DNA of 64,000 bases from M2408 sp044348665 (lineage in GTDB: Bacteria; Bacteroidota; Bacteroidia; Flavobacteriales_D; Crocinitomicaceae): assembly GCA_044348665.1 (NCBI GenBank), contig JBIKSI010000001.1, forward strand, positions 1 through 64,000. The letters are read 5' to 3'. Shown in pieces: positions 27,901-36,500 of this stretch (its first letter is position 1; the number at the start of each line of letters is the position of its first letter). The notes beneath the pieces were generated by a model. It made no database searches, was not told where the DNA came from, and saw nothing but the letters and a program-made list of their open reading frames with translations. The position numbers and the translations under genes were made by a program.

Positions 27901-28238
27901 AATGTTCTTTCTGTGTTCAAAAAATACAAGCTGGAAAATTAGTTGCTAAGAAAGAAGGTAGACCAGTAGTTGATGGAGATGTTACTACAGCTTGTTCGGA
28001 TGTTTGTCCAACAAATGCAATCACAGTAGGTGACTGGAACGACATCAAATCCATGGTTAGAAAAAGTGCAGACGATAAGAGATCATATCAAGCTCTAGAA
28101 GAGGTAGGTGTTAAACCAAATGTTTGGTACAAAGTGAAAGTAAGAAACGAAAACAATGCTGATTTGAAAAAATTACAAGTTGTTGAAACTACAGCTCACC
28201 ACGGTGCTGAAAAGATAGATAAAAAAGCTCATCATTAA
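24909..28238 (+). CDS. actB: Alternative complex III subunit ActB
   Basis: A 1109-aa fusion of a molybdopterin-oxidoreductase-like domain, which in this family binds no molybdenum cofactor, with a ferredoxin-like iron-sulphur domain. A twin-arginine signal (ARRDFLKFLGFS, near residue 48) is followed by a lipobox cysteine (VAAC, near 68), so it is exported folded and lipid-anchored. The Fe-S cysteines lie in CIGCGSCLVAC (near 831), CHHCNHAPCETVCP (near 907), CIGTRYCANNCP (near 940), CSFC (near 998) and CSDVCP (near 1028). These are enough for the three [4Fe-4S] and one [3Fe-4S] clusters known in solved complexes. It passes electrons between quinol and the ActA/ActE haems. An alternative start is the ATG at 24915. 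Confidence 0.96.
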   Translation: MEMNRKYWKGLEELNETPEFLQQRDQEFPQSMSVDEFLSDENLKETSTARRDFLKFLGFSVAAATVAACEAPVVKAIPYVNKPENVTPGMPTWYASTYYDGVSYASILVKTREGRPIFIKGNKDFGFTKGSTNPQIIASVLPLYDSARLTSPTINGKVKSWADVDGDIKSKLNDIIAKNGKVVLVSNSIISPSTQSTIEALKAHVNKGNAEGTSFEHIQYDAVSYAGMRQANKESFGLTLRRDLDTNGFIPDYDFSKAKTIVSIGADFLSTWLLATEYQAQYAVNRNPDNAWMSKHFQFESIMSISGSNADYRGMIKPSEEANVLSYLLSKFGVNSGVSTKLNEQAKKIADLAFESLKSSKAESLVVAGSNNKAVQILANKLNSVLGAYTKTININNCVSLFVSEDEKMEKFVGNVLAGKGPDAVFFYGVNPVYTLPNGDKFAKSLKNIFLSVSLSQYADETATNCKYIAPDHHALESWNDFNPKENHYSISQPTIRPLHNTAQAQESFLVWSGKASRGGKDSKVFYDLIKNNWTTFGFALQTEFADTHTYWNMMIHNSCSDMPAVAPSAPAFLDAALSGLSSQIKASKGLEVVLYQKAGIGIGIQAANPWLQELPDPVSKVTWDNYITMNPTEMKDASGSDIYATKFDQESGLNMATVKVCGTEYKLPVYPSPGQAPGTIGIALGYGRGANNENIGNAAFQTKEYGGYDEDENGNKKPIGQNAFRMSCFDNGSYCFSCEGTMTKVEGETYLIAATQIHHTVMARRSIVRETTLDIFKNKDKEAYNPAYMLQTMNEKGEHVSEEMSKFDLWDAHPVEKIGHRWGMTIDLSSCIGCGSCLVACQSENNVPVVGKDEVRRGREMHWLRIDRYFASEEEATIGLRKDKDTFDYAKAEIAAENPKVIHMPMMCHHCNHAPCETVCPVAATTHSNEGLNQMAYNRCIGTRYCANNCPYKVRRFNWFNYPSYKKFTQVNPAQDDLGRMVLNPDVTVRTRGVMEKCSFCVQKIQAGKLVAKKEGRPVVDGDVTTACSDVCPTNAITVGDWNDIKSMVRKSADDKRSYQALEEVGVKPNVWYKVKVRNENNADLKKLQVVETTAHHGAEKIDKKAHH

Positions 28239-28258
28239 TTAGAATAAAATAGGTCGAA

Positions 28259-29659
28259 ATGCATAAGGAATCAGCAATAAGAGAACCTCTAATTTTAGGT
28301 CATAAAACGTATCACCAAATTACGGAAGACGTTTGTAAACCTATCGAGGATAAGGCACCAAGACAATGGTATGTTTTGTTTGCAATCGCATTGATAATCG
28401 GACTTTACGGAGTTGGTTGTATCATGTATTTATTAGGTACAGGTATCGGTGTTTGGGGATTAAACAAAACAATTGGTTGGGCTTGGGATATCACTAACTT
28501 CGTTTGGTGGGTAGGTATTGGTCACGCCGGAACATTAATTTCTGCGGTACTTTTACTTTTCAGACAAAAATGGAGAATGGCTATTAACCGTTCTGCGGAA
28601 GCGATGACAATTTTCGCCGTTTTTATGGCGGGAACATTTCCATTGATTCACATGGGTCGTTTGTGGTTAGGATATTGGGTGTTCCCTTTACCAAATCAAT
28701 TTGGATCCTTGTGGGTTAACTTTAACTCTCCATTACTTTGGGACGTGTTTGCAATTTCAACTTACCTTTCTGTATCCTTAATTTTCTGGTACATTGGGTT
28801 GATTCCTGATTTTGCAACCTTAAGAGATAGAGTAAAAAGACCTATCCCAAAGAAAATGTATTCTATTTTATCTTTTGGATGGTCTGGAAGAGCGAAAAAC
28901 TGGAATCGTTTTGAGTTAGTATCTTTGGTTTTAGCTGGTGTAGCTACTCCTCTTGTATTCTCGGTTCACTCCATTGTATCATTTGACTTTGCTACCTCTG
29001 TTATTCCGGGATGGCATACAACAATTTTCCCTCCATATTTCGTTGCTGGTGCGGTATTCTCTGGTTTCGCAATGGTTCAAACCTTGATGTTGGTAATGAG
29101 AAAAGCCATGCGTTTAGAGGCATACATACACACAAGACACGTTGAATATATGAACATTGTAATCATGGTTACAGGTTCTATCGTTGGTACAGCATATATC
29201 ACAGAGTTATTTATCTCATGGTATTCTGGTGTTGAATATGAGGCGTATGCATTTATAAACAGAGCAACTGGTCCTTACTGGTGGGCATATTGGTCAATGA
29301 TGACATGTAACGTAATTTCTCCTCAATTAATGTGGATTCGACCATTGAGAAGAAGTTTATATTTTACATTCTTTATTTCAATTGTTGTAAACATCGGGAT
29401 GTGGTTTGAAAGATATGTAATTATCGTTTCTTCTATACACAGAGATTATTTGCCATCTTCATGGTCTATGCATTACCCAAGTCACATTGATATTGGTGTA
29501 TATATCGGAACAATTGGATTATTCTTTGTTTTCTTCTTATTGTTTGCTAGATTCTTCCCAGTCTTACCAATTGCTGAGTTGAAAACAATATTAAAATCTT
29601 CAGGTGAGTCTTACAAAAATGCACCTGATACGCATCACGATAATTCTAATCATCATTAA
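28259..29659 (+). CDS. actC: Alternative complex III subunit ActC (NrfD-like)
   Basis: A 466-aa polytopic membrane protein of the NrfD/PsrC family with about ten transmembrane helices. It forms a quinol-binding site in the membrane part of alternative complex III and may carry protons. Family-typical segments are ITNFVWWVGIGHAGTLISA, FPLIHMGRLWLGYWVFP and the later SFDFATSVIPGWHTTIFPPYF. A His/Asp-rich tail ends the protein. It lies 20 bp behind actB and 8 bp before actD, in the same operon. Length agrees with known ActC. Confidence 0.96.
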   Translation: MHKESAIREPLILGHKTYHQITEDVCKPIEDKAPRQWYVLFAIALIIGLYGVGCIMYLLGTGIGVWGLNKTIGWAWDITNFVWWVGIGHAGTLISAVLLLFRQKWRMAINRSAEAMTIFAVFMAGTFPLIHMGRLWLGYWVFPLPNQFGSLWVNFNSPLLWDVFAISTYLSVSLIFWYIGLIPDFATLRDRVKRPIPKKMYSILSFGWSGRAKNWNRFELVSLVLAGVATPLVFSVHSIVSFDFATSVIPGWHTTIFPPYFVAGAVFSGFAMVQTLMLVMRKAMRLEAYIHTRHVEYMNIVIMVTGSIVGTAYITELFISWYSGVEYEAYAFINRATGPYWWAYWSMMTCNVISPQLMWIRPLRRSLYFTFFISIVVNIGMWFERYVIIVSSIHRDYLPSSWSMHYPSHIDIGVYIGTIGLFFVFFLLFARFFPVLPIAELKTILKSSGESYKNAPDTHHDNSNHH

Positions 29660-29667
29660 TAAAAATC

Positions 29668-30204
29668 ATGGCAGAAAAGATAATATATGCAATGTATGAC
29701 GATGACGATGTACTTAAAGATAGTGCAAAAGTCTTAGTTGCAAAAGGAATTAAAGTAGCTGAAGTTTTTTCACCATTCCCAATTCACGGGATTGATCCTA
29801 TCATTGGTGTGAAAAATACTCGTTTAGGAATTATGGCTTTCTTATATGGTATTACAGGTACCATGATTGCTACACTTGGAATGCGTTATTTCATGATTGT
29901 GGATTGGCCAATGAATATTGGTGGTAAACCAAATTTTACTTACCTTGATAATATTCTTGCTTTTATTCCAGTAACATTTGAGTTTACAGTACTTTGTGCT
30001 GCTCACGGAATGGCGATTACTTATTTGTTGAGAAATAAGACTTTACCAGGAATGATTGCTTCAAATCCAGATCCTAGAACCACAGATGATAAATTCGTTA
30101 TGGAATTAAGAATGTCTGAAAATTCGAAATTCACAAGTGAAGAAATTCATGAATTGTTGAATTCTACTGGGGTTAGTGAAATAGATCAAAAAGAAGTTAA
30201 ATAG
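29668..30204 (+). CDS. actD: Alternative complex III subunit ActD (DUF3341)
   Basis: A 178-aa protein with two transmembrane helices (about residues 55-80 and 100-125) and a soluble N-terminal domain (YAMYDDDDVLKDSAKVLVAKGIKVAEVFSPFPIHG), whose visible hallmark is FSPFPIHG. This is DUF3341, the ActD subunit that packs against ActC in the membrane. Spacing of 8 bp from actC and 36 bp to actE supports cotranscription. Confidence 0.95.
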   Translation: MAEKIIYAMYDDDDVLKDSAKVLVAKGIKVAEVFSPFPIHGIDPIIGVKNTRLGIMAFLYGITGTMIATLGMRYFMIVDWPMNIGGKPNFTYLDNILAFIPVTFEFTVLCAAHGMAITYLLRNKTLPGMIASNPDPRTTDDKFVMELRMSENSKFTSEEIHELLNSTGVSEIDQKEVK

Positions 30205-30240
30205 TTTGTCTTTGGACAACATAGATAATTTATCGAAACG

Positions 30241-31011
30241 ATGAATAAAATTGTAAAAATAGTAGGAAAAGTATCATTGGTATTAGCAGTAGGATTTGCA
30301 TTTGAATCTTGTTCTTCTAATCCTGATAGCGCTGGATTAGAATACATGCCAGATATGTATCGTTCTCCTGCAATTGAGCCATATGTTGATTATGGTGAAG
30401 TGAGAGGAAGGCTTAATGCTGATATCTCTAATCAACAATCTGCAATGACTCCTCCGAGTAATACCATTCCATTTTATGGTACTGACAAGGAAAATGTAAT
30501 GATGATGTTACCATATCATCGTTTACCAGCGCCTGCATTTGCAACTACGCATGGTTTGTTTGGTTGGAATTTTACATCAAATACTGAAGTAGATTACGAA
30601 TACAATCAAGCATTGAATGATAAAAACCCTTTAAAATTAACTGCAGAGAATTCTGAAGAGATGTTTAAGAAAGGTAAAGAATTATACGCTGCAAATTGTA
30701 TGCATTGTCATGGAGAAAAAGGTGATGGAAACGGACCGATGGTTGCTAGTGGCGCATACAGTGGTGTTCCTGCTTATGCTGACCGCACTGCACTAGGGGA
30801 TGGTCAAATGTTCTACTCTATTTATTATGGAAAAGGGGCAATGGGTTCTCATGCATCGATGGTTAATAAAAAAGAAATTTGGACCTTAGTTCACTACATT
30901 CGTAAATTTCAAAATGCAGCTTACGGAACGTTTGATGCAAATGGTTTAAGTGCAGTGTCAAATTCAAGTGATACAACGAAAGTTGTGGCACCAGTTACTC
31001 CAAAAAAATAA
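30241..31011 (+). CDS. actE: Alternative complex III subunit ActE, mono-haem cytochrome c lipoprotein
   Basis: A 256-aa lipoprotein (ESCSSNPDS, cysteine near residue 23). The N-terminal half wraps the complex (YMPDMYRSPAIEPY, PFYGTDKENVMMMLPYH region). The C-terminal cytochrome c domain has one haem site, CMHCH near residue 154, and a distal methionine probably within KGAMGSHASMV. In alternative complex III this subunit is the likely exit for electrons toward the oxidase. It sits 18 bp before actF. Confidence 0.94.
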   Translation: MNKIVKIVGKVSLVLAVGFAFESCSSNPDSAGLEYMPDMYRSPAIEPYVDYGEVRGRLNADISNQQSAMTPPSNTIPFYGTDKENVMMMLPYHRLPAPAFATTHGLFGWNFTSNTEVDYEYNQALNDKNPLKLTAENSEEMFKKGKELYAANCMHCHGEKGDGNGPMVASGAYSGVPAYADRTALGDGQMFYSIYYGKGAMGSHASMVNKKEIWTLVHYIRKFQNAAYGTFDANGLSAVSNSSDTTKVVAPVTPKK

Positions 31012-31029
31012 CAAGAAACATAGTTAACA

Positions 31030-32226
31030 ATGGAATTTAAAATTACAAAAAAAGCAAATCTGTTTACTATTGTCTTAATGGCAGTTGGTTTGCTATTTAC
31101 AGGTATTGGTATCGCTCTAGAGTTCGGTCATGATCATGGTCATCATCTTGGTCAGCGTGTTCTTGGTAACATGTTAATCAATAGTTTCTTTTTCTTTGCA
31201 ATTGGTTTAGGTGCATTATTCTTTTTAGCGCTTCAATATGCTACTGAAACTGGTTGGTATGCTTCTGTTAAAAGAGTTATTGAGGCTTTAACAGGTTATT
31301 TGCCTGTTGGAATCATTATGATGTTGGTTACATTATTAATAATAACTTTGATGGATGGAGCACACATCTATATTTGGATGGACTCTGAGGTGGTAAATCA
31401 CGATCCAATTATTGCTGGTAAAGCAGGATACTTAAATAAAATGTTTTTTTGGATTAGAACAATTGTTTATTTGGCTACCTATTTCATTTTTTGGAGAGGT
31501 TTCAAAAAACGTTCTTTATTAGAAGATGAAGTTGGTGGTACAGATATTCACTTTGCTAATTACAAAAAAGGTGCCTTATTTTTGGTTTTCTTTGCGGTAT
31601 TTAGTTCTACTTCTGCTTGGGATTGGATTATGTCAATTGATGTTCACTGGTTCTCAACTTTATTTGGTTGGTATGTATTCGCTGGAATGTGGTGCTCAAC
31701 TATGATTGTGTTAGTAACTTTAACTCTTTATTTAAAAAAACAAGGTTATTTACCAAATGTTAACGAAAGTCATATTCATGATATCGGTAAGTGGACGTTT
31801 GCTACCTCTTTCTTATGGTCTTATTTGTGGTTTTCTCAGTTCATGTTGATTTGGTACGCAAATATTCCTGAAGAAACTACTTATTATCTAACACGTATTA
31901 AAGATTTTCAATTTCTATATTTTGGAATGTTCTTGATTAACTTTGCCTTCCCAATGGTATTGTTGATGTCAAGAGATGCTAAAAGACATGCTGGTATTCT
32001 TAGTTTTGTTGGTGTAGTTGTTTTGTTCGGTCACTGGATGGATGTTTACATCATGATAATGGCTGGTTCAATGGGTCCAAATGCAAGTATCGGATTTATG
32101 GAAATTGGTATGATGCTTTTGGTACTAGGTTTGTTTATCAAAGTCATTTTGACGAACTTAACAAAAGCGCCACTTACAGTAAAAAATCACCCTTTCTTAG
32201 ATGAGAGTATTCATCACGAAATTTAA
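31030..32226 (+). CDS. actF: Alternative complex III subunit ActF (NrfD-like)
   Basis: A 398-aa membrane protein with about ten helices, the second NrfD-like subunit of alternative complex III and a partner of ActC. A short His-rich loop (HDHGHHLGQ) follows the first helix. Typical segments include ATETGWYASVKRVIE, SAWDWIMSIDVHWFSTLFGWYVF and WYANIPEET. It is followed after 32 bp by coxB, so reductase and oxidase are expected to be made from one transcript. Confidence 0.95.
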   Translation: MEFKITKKANLFTIVLMAVGLLFTGIGIALEFGHDHGHHLGQRVLGNMLINSFFFFAIGLGALFFLALQYATETGWYASVKRVIEALTGYLPVGIIMMLVTLLIITLMDGAHIYIWMDSEVVNHDPIIAGKAGYLNKMFFWIRTIVYLATYFIFWRGFKKRSLLEDEVGGTDIHFANYKKGALFLVFFAVFSSTSAWDWIMSIDVHWFSTLFGWYVFAGMWCSTMIVLVTLTLYLKKQGYLPNVNESHIHDIGKWTFATSFLWSYLWFSQFMLIWYANIPEETTYYLTRIKDFQFLYFGMFLINFAFPMVLLMSRDAKRHAGILSFVGVVVLFGHWMDVYIMIMAGSMGPNASIGFMEIGMMLLVLGLFIKVILTNLTKAPLTVKNHPFLDESIHHEI

Positions 32227-32258
32227 TAAATAATTATTCATTCTTAGATTAAATTAAA

Positions 32259-33509
32259 ATGAGTTTTAAATTGGTAACATTAATCGTCATCGTATTAGGT
32301 ATAATTGCTGTTGCGCAGCTAGTTAGAGTATACGAGCTTTCATCCAAGTTAAGAAATAGACGTGAGGAAGATATTACAAACAGAGATAACCGTTTGAATG
32401 GTAATTTGATGCTTGTTTTCATGTTCTTGTTCTACATTGGATTTATTTATCTAATGTTGACTTATGGTTGGACAGGTAGGGGAGATGCTGCTTCGGTTCA
32501 TGGAGTTGAAACAGACTGGTTGTTGGATTTGAATTTTGTAATCATAACAATTGTATTTTTCTTAACTAATACATTGTTGTTTTACTTTGCATTCAAATAT
32601 GTTAGAAAACCAGGTGTTAAGGCATATTGGTATCCTCATAATAATAAATTAGAGTTATTATGGACTGTAGTTCCTGCGGTTGTTTTGGCTGTTATCATTA
32701 TCTTAGGTTTAAAAACTTGGAATGATGTTACTGGTGAGTCTAAGAAAGAAGCGATTAAAATTGAGTTGTTTTCAAAACAATTTGATTGGACAGCTCGTTA
32801 CTCAGGAGAGGATAACAAATTAGGTTTGTTTGATTATAAAGCTACAACACAAGAAAATGAGTTAGCTTTATTGACTGAGGCTACTTTAGATTCAGCAATT
32901 CGTTTGATGGAGTATGGTAAGGCTGATGGTTCTGTATTAGGAATTGAGTTACTTGAAAAAAAATTAAACGATCCTAAGTTAATTTTTGTTCCTGAGGAAA
33001 GAGTTAAAATGGAACAAGATTTGGACCGTAAAACTCGCTTATTAAGAATGTTGGTTCAAATGAAAGCACGCCATAACAAAAAGAATGATGCTTTAGCTTA
33101 CGATGATATTATTCAAAAAGACACTTTACATCTTTGTGTTAACAAAGAATATGAAATGACTTTTAGAGCAAAAGACGTAATTCACTCTGCATATTTTCCA
33201 CATTTTAGAGCACAAATGAATACAGTGCCTGGTTTAGTAACAAGACTTAAAGTTACGCCTTCTATTACAACAAAGGAAATGAGAGAGCGTAAAAAAGATG
33301 ATAAGTTCAATTATGTATTAATGTGTAACAAAATTTGTGGTGGTGCACATTATAAAATGAAAATGATTGTAGTAGTTGATTCACCTGCTGAATACAAGGC
33401 TTGGATGAAAACAAAAACTACTTTTAAAGATCAGTTTTTGGCAGCACCAGTTGCACCAGTAGAAACTACTGGTACTCCGGCTGATACTACAGTTGTTGCA
33501 GTAAAATAA
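32259..33509 (+). CDS. coxB: Cytochrome c oxidase subunit II
   Basis: A 416-aa subunit II of a haem-copper oxidase. Its CuA site receives electrons from cytochrome c. The CuA motif is complete near residues 354-365 (CNKICGGAHYKM: both Cys, His and Met, with Glu replaced by Ile between the cysteines as the carbonyl ligand position). Membrane helices are at about 1-22, 47-70, 85-108 and 128-150, more than the usual two. A long charged insert (about 190-290) separates strands of the cupredoxin domain. It lies directly between actF and coxA. Confidence 0.95.
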   Translation: MSFKLVTLIVIVLGIIAVAQLVRVYELSSKLRNRREEDITNRDNRLNGNLMLVFMFLFYIGFIYLMLTYGWTGRGDAASVHGVETDWLLDLNFVIITIVFFLTNTLLFYFAFKYVRKPGVKAYWYPHNNKLELLWTVVPAVVLAVIIILGLKTWNDVTGESKKEAIKIELFSKQFDWTARYSGEDNKLGLFDYKATTQENELALLTEATLDSAIRLMEYGKADGSVLGIELLEKKLNDPKLIFVPEERVKMEQDLDRKTRLLRMLVQMKARHNKKNDALAYDDIIQKDTLHLCVNKEYEMTFRAKDVIHSAYFPHFRAQMNTVPGLVTRLKVTPSITTKEMRERKKDDKFNYVLMCNKICGGAHYKMKMIVVVDSPAEYKAWMKTKTTFKDQFLAAPVAPVETTGTPADTTVVAVK

Positions 33510-33536
33510 TTATTAATCTTAAATAAACAATAATAA

Positions 33537-35354
33537 ATGGGAGCTTTAGCACACGAAGCACACGGTCATCACGGAGATCACCATCATCATGAACACCACG
33601 ATGAAGGTTTTGTATCAAAGTATATCTTTAGTATGGACCACAAGATGATTAGTAAACAGTATCTTTTGACTGCTGTTTTCATGGGTCTTGTAGCTATGTT
33701 ATTATCTATTTTGTTCAGAATTCAATTGGCTTGGCCAGGAGAGAGTTCTGACTTCTTAAGCATGTTTTTAGGTGAAACTTGGGCACCAGGTGGAGTTTTA
33801 AAAGAAAATATGTATTTAGGATTGGTTACAATTCATGGTACAATCATGGTATTCTTCTTGTTAACAGGAGGTTTATCTGGAACTTTTTCTAATCTTTTGA
33901 TACCATTTCAAATTGGTGCACGAGATATGGCTTCAGGCTTCTTGAACATGCTTTCTTATTGGATGTTCTTTTTGTCATCAACGATCATGTTGTTTTCTTT
34001 GTTTATTGAAACTGGACCTGCCATGGCTGGATGGACAATCTATCCTCCATTATCAGCATTGCCGCAAGCAGTTGAGGGTTCTGGATTAGGTATGACATTG
34101 TGGTTGGTTTCAATGGCTATTTTCATAGCATCTTCATTACTTGGTTCATTAAACTACATCGTTACCGTCTTAAATTTAAGAACGAAAGGAATGTCAATGA
34201 CAAGATTGCCTTTAACTATTTGGGCGTTCTTTGTAACAGCTATTTTAGGTGTTTTATCTTTCCCAGTTTTATTGTCGGCAGCATTATTGTTGTTGATGGA
34301 TAGATCTGCTGGAACAAGTTTTTACCTCTCTGATATCATCGTTGGTGGTGAAATGTTGGAAAACCATGGTGGTTCTCCTTTATTGTATCAGCATTTATTT
34401 TGGTTCTTAGGTCACCCTGAGGTTTACATCGTATTGTTACCTGCTTTAGGATTGTCTTCTGAGATTATCGCAACAAATTCAAGAAAACCTATTTTTGGAT
34501 ACCGAGCAATGATTGGATCTATTTTAGCAATTGGTTTCCTTTCCTTTATTGTTTGGGGTCACCACATGTTTGTTACAGGTATGAATCCTTTTATTGGTAG
34601 TGTCTTTGTATTTACAACATTGTTAATTGCAATTCCGTCTGCTGTTAAGGTATTTAACTACTTAACAACATTGTGGAAAGGTAGTTTGGTGTTAACTCCA
34701 GCAATGATGTTTGCAATCGGTTTGGTTTCAACTTTCATTACAGGTGGTGTAACAGGAATTATCCTAGCGGATTCTGCGTTAGATATTGCTGTGCATGATA
34801 CTTATTTCGTTGTTGCTCACTTCCACATTGTAATGGGTATGTCAGCAGTTTTCGGAATGTTCGCTGGTGTGTATCATTGGTTCCCAAAAATGTTTGGTAG
34901 AATGATGAATACACGTTTGGGATACGCTCACTTTTGGGTTACGATTGTTGGTGCTTATGGGGTGTTTTTCCCAATGCACTTTGTCGGCTTAGCTGGCGCA
35001 CCGAGAAGATATTATGATTATTCAGTGTATGGTGAATTTGATTCAAGTTCTTTTGAAATGATCATGGATTTGAATGTGATTGTGACTGTTTTTGCTATCA
35101 TAGCAGCAATTGGTCAAGGTTTCTTCTTGTTTAATTTCTTCTACAGTATATATAGAGGGCCTGTTGCAGTTGAAAATCCTTGGAAATCTAATACCTTGGA
35201 ATGGACTACTCCAGTTGAACATATTCATGGAAACTGGCCAAGTGCTATTCCAGAAGTACATAGATGGCCTTATGATTATTCTAAGCCAGGATATGAAGAA
35301 GATTACGTAACTCAAATCGTTCCTTTAAGAGAGGGTGAGGAAGAAGGACATTAA
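33537..35354 (+). CDS. coxA: Cytochrome c oxidase subunit I
   Basis: A 605-aa catalytic subunit of an aa3-type haem-copper oxidase that reduces oxygen to water and pumps protons. Haem and copper ligands are visible: the low-spin haem histidine in TIHGTIMVF, CuB ligands in GHPEVYI and GHHMF, and the haem pair in HDTYFVVAHFHIVM. The glutamate of GHPEVYI and the tyrosine of EVYI place it in the A family. The N terminus is unusually His-rich (about ten His in the first 22 residues). No coxC or coxD follows; a strong terminator ends the operon 25 bp later. Confidence 0.96.
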   Translation: MGALAHEAHGHHGDHHHHEHHDEGFVSKYIFSMDHKMISKQYLLTAVFMGLVAMLLSILFRIQLAWPGESSDFLSMFLGETWAPGGVLKENMYLGLVTIHGTIMVFFLLTGGLSGTFSNLLIPFQIGARDMASGFLNMLSYWMFFLSSTIMLFSLFIETGPAMAGWTIYPPLSALPQAVEGSGLGMTLWLVSMAIFIASSLLGSLNYIVTVLNLRTKGMSMTRLPLTIWAFFVTAILGVLSFPVLLSAALLLLMDRSAGTSFYLSDIIVGGEMLENHGGSPLLYQHLFWFLGHPEVYIVLLPALGLSSEIIATNSRKPIFGYRAMIGSILAIGFLSFIVWGHHMFVTGMNPFIGSVFVFTTLLIAIPSAVKVFNYLTTLWKGSLVLTPAMMFAIGLVSTFITGGVTGIILADSALDIAVHDTYFVVAHFHIVMGMSAVFGMFAGVYHWFPKMFGRMMNTRLGYAHFWVTIVGAYGVFFPMHFVGLAGAPRRYYDYSVYGEFDSSSFEMIMDLNVIVTVFAIIAAIGQGFFLFNFFYSIYRGPVAVENPWKSNTLEWTTPVEHIHGNWPSAIPEVHRWPYDYSKPGYEEDYVTQIVPLREGEEEGH

Positions 35355-35378
35355 AATATAGATATTTTATATTTTTTT

Positions 35379-35411
35379 AAAAGGACTGAATAATTTCAGT
35401 CCTTTTTCTTT
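35379..35411 (+). terminator. Intrinsic terminator of the act-cox operon
   Basis: A perfect 12-bp stem, AAAAGGACTGAA at 35379-35390 and its complement at 35395-35406, with a TAAT loop, followed by a T-rich tract. Confidence 0.93.
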
Positions 35412-35442
35412 TTGTAATTATTTAATTGTTTAATGCTTTTTG

Positions 35443-35450
35443 TATCTTTG
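35443..35450 (+). promoter_or_regulatory. -7 box of ruvB
   Basis: TATCTTTG is an exact TAnnTTTG box 14 bp before the GTG at 35465. It lies inside the longer open frame that begins at 35426 and therefore argues for the downstream GTG start. A TTG at 35426-35428 is only 14 bp away, so the -33 box is unclear. Confidence 0.5.
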
Positions 35451-35464
35451 AAAAAAATTCTAAC

Positions 35465-36490
35465 GTGGAAGAAGAATCATTTGATTATCGAAAAGAAGTA
35501 GAGGAAAATTCAGACAAAGAGTATGATAAGGTCTTACGACCAAAAATGTTATCAGACTTTGCAGGTCAAAAAAGTGTTGTTGAGAATTTGGAAGTTTTTG
35601 TTCAAGCAGCGAAACAGCGTAATGAGCCTTTAGATCATGTTTTATTACATGGTCCTCCAGGATTAGGTAAAACTACTTTAGGTAATATTATAGCAAATGA
35701 ATTGGGTGTTGGAATCAAGATAACAAGTGGTCCGGTTCTGGACAAACCAGGTGATTTGGCGGGCCTGTTAACAAATCTTGATAAAGGAGACGTTTTGTTT
35801 ATTGATGAAATTCATCGTTTAAGCCCCGTTATTGAAGAATATTTATATTCAGCAATGGAAGACTATGTAATTGATATTTTAATTGATAGTGGTCCAAATG
35901 CGAGAACTATTCAAATTGCATTAAATCCGTTTACATTAATTGGTGCTACCACAAGATCTGGTTTATTGACCTCGCCATTGCGTGCTCGTTTTGGAATAAA
36001 CTCACGTTTACAATATTATGATTCTAAAACATTAACTCTAATTGTTCAACGTTCCTCTGATTTATTGGGGATTCCTATTGATGATGAAGCCGCTTATTCC
36101 ATTGCAAGTAGAAGTAGGGGTACACCCAGAATTGCAAATGCCTTGCTAAGAAGGGTTAGAGATTTTGCTCAAATTAAAGGAAATGGTTCAATTGATTTGG
36201 CAATAACCAATTATGGCTTAGATGCACTCAATGTAGATGCTTATGGTTTGGATGAAATGGATAATCGAATTCTTAAAGCCATCATTGATAAGTTTTCTGG
36301 TGGTCCAGTCGGTTTAACGACTATTGCAACTGCGATCGGTGAAAATGCTGGAACCTTAGAGGAAGTCTATGAACCTTTCTTAATTCAAGAAGGATTCTTA
36401 ATTCGAACACAACGTGGTAGAAAAGCAACTGAAAAAGCTTACAAACATTTAGGTTTTGATTTAGGTTTTGTGCAGGGAGGCTTGTTTTAA
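35465..36490 (+). CDS. ruvB: Holliday junction branch migration helicase RuvB
   Basis: A 341-aa AAA+ motor that drives branch migration with RuvA before RuvC cleavage. Walker A is GPPGLGKTT, Walker B DEIH, sensor 1 GATTRSG, with the winged-helix domain at the C terminus (GPVGLTTIATAIGE, RTQRGR). I chose the GTG at 35465, giving the normal family length; the in-frame TTG at 35426 would put the probable promoter within the gene. It is a single gene between the act-cox terminator and the converging ppk1. Confidence 0.96.
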   Translation: MEEESFDYRKEVEENSDKEYDKVLRPKMLSDFAGQKSVVENLEVFVQAAKQRNEPLDHVLLHGPPGLGKTTLGNIIANELGVGIKITSGPVLDKPGDLAGLLTNLDKGDVLFIDEIHRLSPVIEEYLYSAMEDYVIDILIDSGPNARTIQIALNPFTLIGATTRSGLLTSPLRARFGINSRLQYYDSKTLTLIVQRSSDLLGIPIDDEAAYSIASRSRGTPRIANALLRRVRDFAQIKGNGSIDLAITNYGLDALNVDAYGLDEMDNRILKAIIDKFSGGPVGLTTIATAIGENAGTLEEVYEPFLIQEGFLIRTQRGRKATEKAYKHLGFDLGFVQGGLF

Positions 36491-36500
36491 TTTTTCTTAA

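Noticed and set aside
35426..35464. Longer RuvB start (TTG at 35426)
   Set aside because: The extra 13 residues do not look like RuvB, and an exact -7 promoter box lies within them.
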